Origin: Labia minor
Lineage: Eukaryota; Arthropoda; Insecta; Dermaptera; Spongiphoridae
Reading direction: 5' to 3'
DNA length: 64,000 nt
Assembly (NCBI GenBank): GCA_963082975.1
Contig: OY720348.1
Coordinates: 14,380,078-14,444,077 of the forward strand
The position numbers and the translations under genes are program-made. This document shows positions 22,506 through 34,147 of the stretch, in pieces. Below the pieces are notes generated by a model, which had not been told where the DNA came from, did no database searches, and saw only the letters and a list, made by a program, of their open reading frames with translations. Every line of letters begins with the position of its first letter. Position 1 is the stretch's first letter.

Positions 22506-23414
22506 ACTTTCCCGCATATAAATAGGTATAAAGAGTTGTGAATGAATATTTAGAATGTAATAAAGTGCTACTTCCGGTTAACTGATATTTTAAATGTAAA
22601 AAAAAAAACAGATATGGATATAATATAAATATTTTTAATTTTATTTTATTTATAATATATAAGGGCTGGTTGTGACGTCATGAAGTGCGGGGTGACGTCA
22701 TATAATTTTAAATTAAGAAAAAACTAATGAAGATGATTTTTCTCGAGGATAAAACCAATACAAAGTGCATAACACGTGGAGATATGCCTTCACGTGAAAT
22801 TTGATATGAAAATAACCCTTCACTTTCTCTCTTCGATCGGCAATACTAGCACTTACGGTTTCCGGATTTGTACCAAAAGTTGATCCATTCATCATACTGA
22901 TGCATTAAGTAAATATACCAAATTTCATCAAAATCCGTTGAGCCGTTCAAGCTGTACACATCTCTACGGACACACAGCGGACGGACGGACAGACATCATG
23001 CTAAAAATACTTTTTTCTGTTAAGAAAATGCATGATTCGTGGAGATATGTACCTAAAAATATCCACAGGTGAAATTTGGTGTGAAAACAATACCTCCCTT
23101 ACTATCGTCGGTCGGTAAAAAGGAAACGCTACTTGTATAGGTAAAATGTCACTTCCGGTAGTCAGATCATGATGAAATTTGGTATCTGAATTTTTTTCAT
23201 ATTTTTAAATCTATATACAAAATATGAAGCAAATATCTCGAAGCAAACTGGTACTTTACTTGAAAGGTAAACGCAACCATTGGGTAAAGTACCACTTCCG
23301 GTTAACCGATTTTGACGAAATTTTGATAGAAATCTACAAACTGTGAATAATATCGGTGTACCAAATTTCGAAGTCTTAGCTTGATTAGTTTTTGAGTAAA
23401 TTTGCTTACAGACA

Positions 23415-23445
<31 letters not shown>

Positions 23446-23588
23446 CATACATACACACACACAGACATAATTCCAAAAATGGTATTTTCCGACTCAGGGA
23501 GGTCTAAAACGTCAAGATCTTTCGAAATCTTGAAGTCGAAATTTTTGACGATTCCAATACTTCCCTTATACGAAGTATGCGGGAAAGT
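22506..23588 (+). mobile_element. Nested 1,083-bp inverted-repeat element E, copy 1
   Basis: It begins ACTTTCCCGCATA at 22,506 and ends with the reverse complement TATGCGGGAAAGT at 23,588. Inside are two TGACGTCA palindromes 20 bp apart (22,673 and 22,693), gacggac-type repeats near 22,980, an (ACAT)n tract at 23,416-23,462 and several 'cacttccgg' and 'accaaatttc' phrases. I see no transposase and no clear target duplication. Open frames across the (ACAT)n tract are simple-repeat artefacts. Confidence 0.7.
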
Positions 23589-25136
23589 AAAAAAGCATTG
23601 ATAGATAAGTAAATTTATCTAAAAATCTAGAGCTGATACAGAAAAACTGCTTTCATATTTAGATTCAGCAATAAAAATATAGTTAAAATCTGCTCTAAAA
23701 TCCTAGGCACCAAAAAAAAAAATTTTTTTTGTAGGCCTGTGTAATAATTCACATATTCACATATAAACAATATTAGAATATACAAGTAAACATGATAATA
23801 CATTGATAAATAAAATAATACATAAATTGTTCTCATTTCTCTTGATATGTGAATTCTGTTTCATCTTTTTTCTTATTTTCTATTCATTGATGAACTTTTC
23901 ATACTGAAAGTAAAGTTTACATGAGATAAAATTTCGAATTAAAAGAAATTATTCAAATATTTGTAAAACATATATTTAATAGAATCTTATAAAAAATAAT
24001 AGCTAGAAAACCTACATGTAGTGTCATCTATTGAGAATAATTAACACTAAATTATTAGAGAACAAATAATTTAAAAAAAAATTTAATCAATTTCTATAAA
24101 TATAATCATAAAATATATAATGATAATATAATCCAAAAATCTTGTTAATTAATAGAAATTAATTAATAATTAATTATATATGAAATATTTAAGCCGGCTA
24201 CATGAATAAGTTACATTTTCATTTATTAAAAATATAATTTTAATTAATTATTTTCCCTCTCTTTAAACATATCCATTGGATTGGTAATTATATATTATGT
24301 AGATATCTTAAATTTGCTTGAAATTGGATGAAAAATATGGATATTTTAATGATAAATATGAAAAACGGGTGGAAAGTGGGTGGTGAGTGCGCGCGTGCAG
24401 CCCTCGTATCAATTGCCTATCTCTAAGGGGCATAGTAAAAATTCACTTTTTTTAAAAAAATATTGATGAAATTTTATGACAATCAACCCCTATTTTTTAT
24501 GATCGGATATTGTTTTAATTGATATTTCTGGTAGGGGGTGTGTGTATAGGGGGAATAAAAATTTCATCCGTTTTGCTCTAACTCACCCCTAAATACGTTT
24601 TTTCTTAGAAAAACACCCTTTTTTCAATTTATTAAAATTTCTCTTAGATATGATTTAATTAATTTCATTATCTATAGTTCAACCTTATCTAGGCACTTAT
24701 ATTGAACAATGGTTTTTTCATTTTTTTAAAATTCCAATTCCTTCAGGGTAAATTTCAACCCTTAATTTTTAACTTTCAATTGAAAAAATAAAACCTTCCC
24801 AATAAAATTTTTTAATTTTTTTTTTTTTAAATTATTTAAAAAAATCTATATTTTTATATTAAATTATTTCTAAATTTCAAAAAACATTAATTAAAGAAAT
24901 ATTCATTTTTTACTTAGTCCCTTGGAGATCGGAAATTAAGCTTACGTATGCATTCACGGGGGCAATTATTTTGAAATATTAATAGTATTAATATTATTAT
25001 TATCATTAATTTTTGTAATACTTACAACTAATATTAAAAAAAAATAATAATAAAACTTACTATTAATAAAACGAAATCAATTATTATTATATAGTAATAT
25101 TCCAATATAATAATTAATTATAATTATATTTTCATT

Positions 25137-25270
25137 TTTTCTTTAACAAAAGAAGTAATTACCCGATTAGATTTTTAATATGAATAGTTTGGTTTTTCTA
25201 TTTAAGCTGGGGTGAGGCCTTCACAGAGTCACTTCTACAAGAGTTGCCAAGTATGAAACATCTCCTATAT
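25137..25270 (+). promoter_or_regulatory. TATTTAAG module, A type (representative)
   Basis: 'tttctttaacaaaagaagtaattacc' is followed by 'ctatttaagctggggtgagg', 'ccttcacagagtcacttc', 'gttgccaagtatgaaacatctcc'. TATTTAAG lies 24 bases before the A of a TCAC, as a TATA box lies before an initiator. The module occurs once in each array unit and in the free A element at 5,652, and its diverged B form occurs at 8,078, 13,125, 16,711 (minus) and 59,630. It is better kept between A and B than the surrounding AT-rich text. Promoter activity is an inference. Confidence 0.35.
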
Positions 25271-27732
25271 AATATTTTCAAATGATAGTCTCAATTGAAT
25301 CAAAGATTTACAGAAATAAATAATAATAACAATTATAAATTTTATTAAAAGTAATAATTATGAAAATTTAACTCTTTATTTATTATTGTTTAATTTAAAT
25401 ATTGAAATAATTGAAATTCACATGAAATTGAATATATAACAAATTGTTAAGATAAGATTTTAGAAAAGCTATTTTTTTCATTTGTATATTAATTGAAATA
25501 TAATTTGTTTAAAAATATGTAGTATAAATGTTTGATCTCTCTTTCATATTTCTATATTAAGATAAAGAGATAGACATCGTTGAGACGTCGTTATTAGTAA
25601 TAAAATATTTTTGAATATAAAAATATACATTTTTTTAAATAATTTAAAAAAAATAAAACTAAAAAATTTTATTGGGAATGTTTTATTTTTCTCAATAGAA
25701 TGTTAAAAATTAAGGGTTGGAATTTACCATGAAGGTATTGGAATTTTTAAAAAAAATGAGAAAATCCAATGTTTAATGATTAGGACCTAGATAAGAGTAA
25801 ACTATAGATAGTGAAAGTAATTAAATCATTTTTAAAAGAAATTTTAATAATTTGAAGAAAGGGTTGTTTTATATAAAGGTTCATTAATTAATGTTTTTTG
25901 AAATTTAGAAATAATTTAATATAAAAATATAGATTTTTTTAAATAATTTAAAAAAAAAAAAAATTAAAAAATTTTATTGGGAAGGTTTTATTTTTTCAAT
26001 TGAAAGTTAAAAATTAAGGGTTGAAATTTACCCTGAAGGAATTGGAATTTTAAAAAAATGAAAAAAGCATTGTTGAATATAAGTGCCTAGATAAGGTTGA
26101 ACTATAGATAATGAAATTAATTAAATGATATCTAAGAGAAATTTTAATAATTTGAAGAAAGGGTTGTTTTATATAAAGGTTCATTAATTAAAGTTTTTTG
26201 AAATTTAGAAATAATTTAATATAAAAATATAGATTTTTTTAAATAATTTAAAAAAAAAAAAAATTAAAAAATTTTATTGGGAAGGTTTTATTTTTTCAAT
26301 TGAAAGTTAAAAATTAAGGGTTGAAATTTACCCTGAAGGAATTGGAATTTTAAAAAAATGAAAAAACCATTGTTCAATATAAGTGCCTAGATAAGGTTGA
26401 ACTATAGATAATGAAATTAATTAAATCATATCTAAGAGAAATTTTAATAATTTGAAGAAAGGGTTGTTTTATATAAAGGTTCATTAATTAAAGTTTTTTG
26501 AAATTTAAAAATAATTTAATATAAAAATATAGATTTTTTTAAATAATTTAAAAAAAAAAAAAATTAAAAAATTTTATTGGGAAGGTTTTATTTTTTCAAT
26601 TGAAAGTTAAAAATTAAGGGTTGAAATTTACCCTGAAGGAATTGGAATTTTAAAAAAATGAAAAAACCATTGTTCAATATAAGTGCCTAGATAAGGTTGA
26701 ACTATAGATAATGAAATTAATTAAATCATATCTAAGAGAAATTTTAATAAATTGAAAAAAGGGTGTTTTTCTAAGAAAAAACGTATTTAGGGGTGAGTTA
26801 GAGCAAAACGGATGAAATTTTTATTCCCCCTATACACACACCCCCTACCAGAAATATCAATTAAAACAATATCCGATCATAAAAAATAGGGGTTGATTGT
26901 CATAAAATTTCATCAATATTTTTTTAAAAAAAGTGAATTTTTACTATGCCCCTTAGAGATAGGCAATTGGCATTATGGCTGCACGCGACCACGAAACACT
27001 CACTTTCCCACCCGCTTTTCATATATATCACTATAATTTCTATATTTCTTATATAATACATGTAAATATAGGATTGTATGGAAAAGACTAATTGAAATCT
27101 CCCAACAACGTTTGTATTAATAATACAATCATCCTACATTTATTTATACGCATCTCGTTTCTATTTTTTAGATATATATTACAATAATAATTAATAATAA
27201 AAATGAAAATCTCATCTCTCATTTTTATTATTATAATTAAATTAATAAAACATATTCTTTTTTTATTCTTATCTATCTATCTGTCTATCATTTATATATT
27301 CTATCTATTCTTATTTTATTTTTATTTTCCTAGCATGATGTGTTTAGAATTCGATAGAATTTTAACCAATGATGAGTGGAAATAGGAAAAGAAGTGGGAA
27401 ATAGGAATAAGAAATTAAATTAAAAAGTTTATGAATATTTTTGATTTTCTTTTTATTATAAATAACACTGGTCAACAGTGGTTTTGGTGCCAAAGATTTT
27501 TGAGGTGATTTTATATGAATTTGATGCCCTGAATTCAAATATGCCATTAGTTTTTGCCTATCAGCTCGAATTTTTAAAATATGAAAATTTTAGTAAATTA
27601 TACATTACACTGTTTTAAAAGAAAAACCATGGTTTAAACAAACAAATTAAACAAGGAAATTTTATTATATTACATAGATATTACTTATTAATTCAAAAGA
27701 AAAAAGAAAAAGTCATCATTTAAACCAATTAC

Positions 27733-28503
27733 TCACTGAATATTTCGGAAACTTCTTTTGCGTGACATTCTTGAATGTATTTTGGAACAATCCCGTTTTA
27801 AAATCCAGCAATAATCTGCCATCATGTGAGTATCCCATCTTCCTTGATAGCGATCCTCCATACATTTTATATCTTGGTGAAATCTTTCACCATGCTCCTC
27901 ACTAATGTCTCCTAAATTTTCAAGAAAACGGTCTAAGTGGCTATGTAAATAGTGCACCTTAATGCTCATGTTACACCCAAGGGATCTGAAATTATTCAGC
28001 ATCTGACTAATTCAATAAAATTTTGGACAATTGAAACAAATGAATCCAGGCTTTTTGTTCAATCTCATTCATTGAATTTATGAAGTCAGGGTCTTTAATC
28101 AGCTGTCTTATTTGTGGGCCATCAAATATTCTTGCTTTAATTTTTTCCATACTCAGCTGAGGCATTTTTTCCCTTATATATGCAAAGCATGATCCATTCT
28201 TATCAAGAGCCTTTACAAACTGCTTCATTAGACCCAGCTTGATATGCAGTGGTGAAATTGATGATTTTCTTTTGTGGAACTAAAGGATCTCGTTGATGTT
28301 ATTCTTTTCCCCAACATCCATGTTTTCTCTCCTAGGCCAATCTTTTCTAACCCAGTGTTGCGTTTTGTCTCTGCTATCCCATAGGCACATGATCAAGGAT
28401 ATTTGGTGTGGCCACTTTGCTGTCTAAGAAGAAAGTTTACCATTTTTAAGTCTACACAAATAACCCATTGGTGTGTTCATGATACTTTATTTTTCCCAAA
28501 ACC
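27733..28503 (-). pseudogene. Broken copy of the same arthropod protein family, copy 2
   Basis: Identical in arrangement to copy 1, 6,300 bp upstream: open pieces at 28,228-28,007 and 28,002-27,733 on the minus strand, with the same frame change and stop between them. It is a passive duplicate carried by unit 2. Confidence 0.75.
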
Positions 28504-28805
28504 AAAGCTATGGAACTAACTGGATAGCACTAATAAGTAGGATTAAATCCCACTTATTAACAGTTTGTCAACCAATCAGTTATATATCTCATATTGTTAG
28601 TCTTCTTTTTATAATAAATGAATAAAAATAATAATTATTTTTTAAAATAATAATTAGTTATTTCATAAATATTATTATTTTAAATTCAATTGATTACAAA
28701 AGAAGACTGGCAATAGGGCAAATATAAAAATCTATCCCTGTATAAATTTTACAACACTCATACTTGAAAGTATTAAATAGAATAAGCGGGAGTGTCCTCC
28801 CCTAG

Positions 28806-29714
28806 ACTTTCCCGCATATAAATAGGTATAAAGAGTTGTGAATGAATATTTAGAATGTAATAAAGTGCTACTTCCGGTTAACTGATATTTTAAATGTAAA
28901 AAAAAAAACAGATATGGATATAATATAAATATTTTTAATTTTATTTTATTTATAATATATAAGGGCTGGTTGTGACGTCATGAAGTGCGGGGTGACGTCA
29001 TATAATTTTAAATTAAGAAAAAACTAATGAAGATGATTTTTCTCGAGGATAAAACCAATACAAAGTGCATAACACGTGGAGATATGCCTTCACGTGAAAT
29101 TTGATATGAAAATAACCCTTCACTTTCTCTCTTCGATCGGCAATACTAGCACTTACGGTTTCCGGATTTGTACCAAAAGTTGATCCATTCATCATACTGA
29201 TGCATTAAGTAAATATACCAAATTTCATCAAAATCCGTTGAGCCGTTCAAGCTGTACACATCTCTACGGACACACAGCGGACGGACGGACAGACATCATG
29301 CTAAAAATACTTTTTTCTGTTAAGAAAATGCATGATTCGTGGAGATATGTACCTAAAAATATCCACAGGTGAAATTTGGTGTGAAAACAATACCTCCCTT
29401 ACTATCGTCGGTCGGTAAAAAGGAAACGCTACTTGTATAGGTAAAATGTCACTTCCGGTAGTCAGATCATGATGAAATTTGGTATCTGAATTTTTTTCAT
29501 ATTTTTAAATCTATATACAAAATATGAAGCAAATATCTCGAAGCAAACTGGTACTTTACTTGAAAGGTAAACGCAACCATTGGGTAAAGTACCACTTCCG
29601 GTTAACCGATTTTGACGAAATTTTGATAGAAATCTACAAACTGTGAATAATATCGGTGTACCAAATTTCGAAGTCTTAGCTTGATTAGTTTTTGAGTAAA
29701 TTTGCTTACAGACA

Positions 29715-29745
<31 letters not shown>

Positions 29746-29888
29746 CATACATACACACACACAGACATAATTCCAAAAATGGTATTTTCCGACTCAGGGA
29801 GGTCTAAAACGTCAAGATCTTTCGAAATCTTGAAGTCGAAATTTTTGACGATTCCAATACTTCCCTTATACGAAGTATGCGGGAAAGT
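28806..29888 (+). mobile_element. Nested inverted-repeat element E, copy 2
   Basis: Same element carried in unit 2, at an offset of exactly 6,300 bp. Confidence 0.7.
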
Positions 29889-30300
29889 AAAAAAGCATTG
29901 ATAGATAAGTAAATTTATCTAAAAATCTAGAGCTGATACAGAAAAACTGCTTTCATATTTAGATTCAGCAATAAAAATATAGTTAAAATCTGCTCTAAAA
30001 TCCTAGGCACCAAAAAAAAAAATTTTTTTTGTAGGCCTGTGTAATAATTCACATATTCACATATAAACAATATTAGAATATACAAGTAAACATGATAATA
30101 CATTGATAAATAAAATAATACATAAATTGTTCTCATTTCTCTTGATATGTGAATTCTGTTTCATCTTTTTTCTTATTTTCTATTCATTGATGAACTTTTC
30201 ATACTGAAAGTAAAGTTTACATGAGATAAAATTTCGAATTAAAAGAAATTATTCAAATATTTGTAAAACATATATTTAATAGAATCTTATAAAAAATAAT

Positions 30301-33300
30301 AGCTAGAAAACCTACATGTAGTGTCATCTATTGAGAATAATTAACACTAAATTATTAGAGAACAAATAATTTAAAAAAAAATTTAATCAATTTCTATAAA
30401 TATAATCATAAAATATATAATGATAATATAATCCAAAAATCTTGTTAATTAATAGAAATTAATTAATAATTAATTATATATGAAATATTTAAGCCGGCTA
30501 CATGAATAAGTTACATTTTCATTTATTAAAAATATAATTTTAATTAATTATTTTCCCTCTCTTTAAACATATCCATTGGATTGGTAATTATATATTATGT
30601 AGATATCTTAAATTTGCTTGAAATTGGATGAAAAATATGGATATTTTAATGATAAATATGAAAAACGGGTGGAAAGTGGGTGGTGAGTGCGCGCGTGCAG
30701 CCCTCGTATCAATTGCCTATCTCTAAGGGGCATAGTAAAAATTCACTTTTTTTAAAAAAATATTGATGAAATTTTATGACAATCAACCCCTATTTTTTAT
30801 GATCGGATATTGTTTTAATTGATATTTCTGGTAGGGGGTGTGTGTATAGGGGGAATAAAAATTTCATCCGTTTTGCTCTAACTCACCCCTAAATACGTTT
30901 TTTCTTAGAAAAACACCCTTTTTTCAATTTATTAAAATTTCTCTTAGATATGATTTAATTAATTTCATTATCTATAGTTCAACCTTATCTAGGCACTTAT
31001 ATTGAACAATGGTTTTTTCATTTTTTTAAAATTCCAATTCCTTCAGGGTAAATTTCAACCCTTAATTTTTAACTTTCAATTGAAAAAATAAAACCTTCCC
31101 AATAAAATTTTTTAATTTTTTTTTTTTTAAATTATTTAAAAAAATCTATATTTTTATATTAAATTATTTCTAAATTTCAAAAAACATTAATTAAAGAAAT
31201 ATTCATTTTTTACTTAGTCCCTTGGAGATCGGAAATTAAGCTTACGTATGCATTCACGGGGGCAATTATTTTGAAATATTAATAGTATTAATATTATTAT
31301 TATCATTAATTTTTGTAATACTTACAACTAATATTAAAAAAAAATAATAATAAAACTTACTATTAATAAAACGAAATCAATTATTATTATATAGTAATAT
31401 TCCAATATAATAATTAATTATAATTATATTTTCATTTTTTCTTTAACAAAAGAAGTAATTACCCGATTAGATTTTTAATATGAATAGTTTGGTTTTTCTA
31501 TTTAAGCTGGGGTGAGGCCTTCACAGAGTCACTTCTACAAGAGTTGCCAAGTATGAAACATCTCCTATATAATATTTTCAAATGATAGTCTCAATTGAAT
31601 CAAAGATTTACAGAAATAAATAATAATAACAATTATAAATTTTATTAAAAGTAATAATTATGAAAATTTAACTCTTTATTTATTATTGTTTAATTTAAAT
31701 ATTGAAATAATTGAAATTCACATGAAATTGAATATATAACAAATTGTTAAGATAAGATTTTAGAAAAGCTATTTTTTTCATTTGTATATTAATTGAAATA
31801 TAATTTGTTTAAAAATATGTAGTATAAATGTTTGATCTCTCTTTCATATTTCTATATTAAGATAAAGAGATAGACATCGTTGAGACGTCGTTATTAGTAA
31901 TAAAATATTTTTGAATATAAAAATATACATTTTTTTAAATAATTTAAAAAAAATAAAACTAAAAAATTTTATTGGGAATGTTTTATTTTTCTCAATAGAA
32001 TGTTAAAAATTAAGGGTTGGAATTTACCATGAAGGTATTGGAATTTTTAAAAAAAATGAGAAAATCCAATGTTTAATGATTAGGACCTAGATAAGAGTAA
32101 ACTATAGATAGTGAAAGTAATTAAATCATTTTTAAAAGAAATTTTAATAATTTGAAGAAAGGGTTGTTTTATATAAAGGTTCATTAATTAATGTTTTTTG
32201 ATATTTAGAAATAATTTAATATAAAAATATAGATTTTTTTAAATAATTTAAAAAAAAAAAAAATTAAAAAATTTTATTGGGAAGGTTTTATTTTTTCAAT
32301 TGAAAGTTAAAAATTAAGGGTTGAAATTTACCCTGAAGGAATTGGAATTTTAAAAAAATGAAAAAACCATTGTTCAATATAAGTGCCTAGATAAGGTTGA
32401 ACTATAGATAATGAAATTAATTAAATCATATCTAAGAGAAATTTTAATAAATTGAAAAAAGGGTGTTTTTCTAAGAAAAAAATGAGAAAATCCAATGTTT
32501 AATGATTAGGACCTAGATAAGAGTAAACTATAGATAGTGAAAGTAATTAAATCATTTTTAAAAGAAATTTTAATAATTTGAAGAAAGGGTTGTTTTATAT
32601 AAAGGTTCATTAATTAATGTTTTTTGAAATTTAGAAATAATTTAATATAAAAATATAGATTTTTTTAAATAATTTAAAAAAAAAAAAAATTAAAAAATTT
32701 TATTGGGAAGGTTTTATTTTTTCAATTGAAAGTTAAAAATTAAGGGTTGAAATTTACCCTGAAGGAATTGGAATTTTAAAAAAATGAAAAAAGCATTGTT
32801 GAATATAAGTGCCTAGATAAGGTTGAACTATAGATAATGAAATTAATTAAATGATATCTAAGAGAAATTTTAATAATTTGAAGAAAGGGTTGTTTTATAT
32901 AAAGGTTCATTAATTAAAGTTTTTTGAAATTTAGAAATAATTTAATATAAAAATATAGATTTTTTTAAATAATTTAAAAAAAAAAAAAATTAAAAAATTT
33001 TATTGGGAAGGTTTTATTTTTTCAATTGAAAGTTAAAAATTAAGGGTTGAAATTTACCCTGAAGGAATTGGAATTTTAAAAAAATGAAAAAACCATTGTT
33101 CAATATAAGTGCCTAGATAAGGTTGAACTATAGATAATGAAATTAATTAAATCATATCTAAGAGAAATTTTAATAAATTGAAAAAAGGGTGTTTTTCTAA
33201 GAAAAAACGTATTTAGGGGTGAGTTAGAGCAAAACGGATGAAATTTTTATTCCCCCTATACATACACCCCCTACCAGAAATATCAATTAAAACAATATCC

Positions 33301-34147
33301 GATCATAAAAAATAGGGGTTGATTGTCATAAAATTTCATCAATATTTTTTTAAAAAAAGTGAATTTTTACTATGCCCCTTAGAGATAGGCAATTGGCATT
33401 ATGGCTGCACGCGACCACGAAACACTCACTTTCCCACCCGCTTTTCATATATATCACTATAATTTCTATATTTCTTATATAATACATGTAAATATAGGAT
33501 TGTATGGAAAAGACTAATTGAAATCTCCCAACAACGTTTGTATTAATAATACAATCATCCTACATTTATTTATACGCATCTCGTTTCTATTTTTTAGATA
33601 TATATTACAATAATAATTAATAATAAAAATGAAAATCTCATCTCTCATTTTTATTATTATAATTAAATTAATAAAACATATTCTTTTTTTATTCTTATCT
33701 ATCTATCTGTCTATCATTTATATATTCTATCTATTCTTATTTTATTTTTATTTTCCTAGCATGATGTGTTTAGAATTCGATAGAATTTTAACCAATGATG
33801 AGTGGAAATAGGAAAAGAAGTGGGAAATAGGAATAAGAAATTAAATTAAAAAGTTTATGAATATTTTTGATTTTCTTTTTATTATAAATAATAATTCACA
33901 TATTCACATATAAACAATATTAGAATATACAAGTAAACATGATAATACATTGATAAATAAAATAATACATAAATTGTTCTCATTTCTCTTGATATGTGAA
34001 TTCTGTTTCATCTTTTTTCTTATTTTCTATTCATTGATGAACTTTTCATACTGAAAGTAAAGTTTACATGAGATAAAATTTCGAATTAAAAGAAATTATT
34101 CAAATATTTGTAAAACATATATGTAATAGAATCTTATAAAAAATAAT
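30301..34147 (+). repeat. Array unit 3 (no insertion; chimeric arm)
   Basis: Length is 3,847 bp. At about 32,478 the end-of-arm text 'gggtgtttttctaagaaa' is joined to 'aatgagaaaatccaatg', so the right arm restarts with a second sub-repeat series (markers near 32,161, 32,587 and 32,887). This is the expected product of unequal exchange. The ATG leader is at 33,629. Confidence 0.9.

Larger units (their letters stand above)
21166..23741 (-). mobile_element. 2,576-bp DNA transposon, copy 1 (CACTG ends, TAA target duplication)
   Basis: Comparison with uninterrupted units (33,880 region) defines the borders. The empty site reads ataaaTAAtaattcac; here TAA precedes CACTGGTCAACA and follows ...TGTAGGCCTGTG. 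The ends form an imperfect inverted repeat (CACTGGTCAACA versus CACAGGCCTACA), followed on both sides by a T-rich and 'ggtgcc' block. Removing the nested 1,083-bp element leaves about 1.49 kb, whose only coding relic is the minus-strand pseudogene. A CACTG start with a 3-bp target duplication recalls the CACTA (CMC) group, but the encoded protein does not show a motif I can assign, so the superfamily stays open. Confidence 0.8.
17999..24000 (+). repeat. Array unit 1 (with 2,576-bp insertion)
   Basis: Length is 6,002 bp, or 3,426 without the insertion. The right arm holds two copies of the 300-bp sub-repeat (marker 'gggttgttttatataaaggttc' at about 19,860 and 20,160). The ATG leader is at 20,903. 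The left boundary abuts element D. Confidence 0.9.
27466..30041 (-). mobile_element. 2,576-bp DNA transposon, copy 2
   Basis: It lies exactly 6,300 bp after copy 1, at the same unit position with the same TAA duplication and the same nested element. It was evidently copied with the unit and not inserted anew. Confidence 0.8.
24001..30300 (+). repeat. Array unit 2 (with 2,576-bp insertion)
   Basis: Length is 6,300 bp. It differs from unit 1 mainly by a third 300-bp sub-repeat (markers near 25,860, 26,160 and 26,460). The first sub-repeat carries the variants 'gcattgttgaatataag' and 'aaatgatatct', shared only with unit 3 and, reversed, with unit 9. The ATG leader is at 27,203. Confidence 0.9.

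Noticed and set aside
23162..23476. 104-codon minus-strand frame with repeated YVCM residues
   Set aside because: It is a translation of an (ACAT)n microsatellite inside element E; the opposite strand gives an equally long IHTY repeat.
27203..27385. 60-codon hydrophobic open frame repeated in seven array units as a conserved small membrane protein
   Set aside because: Identity among units only reflects recent duplication. Diverged copies at 7,116, 9,351, 14,587 and 58,298 lose the frame soon after the leader.
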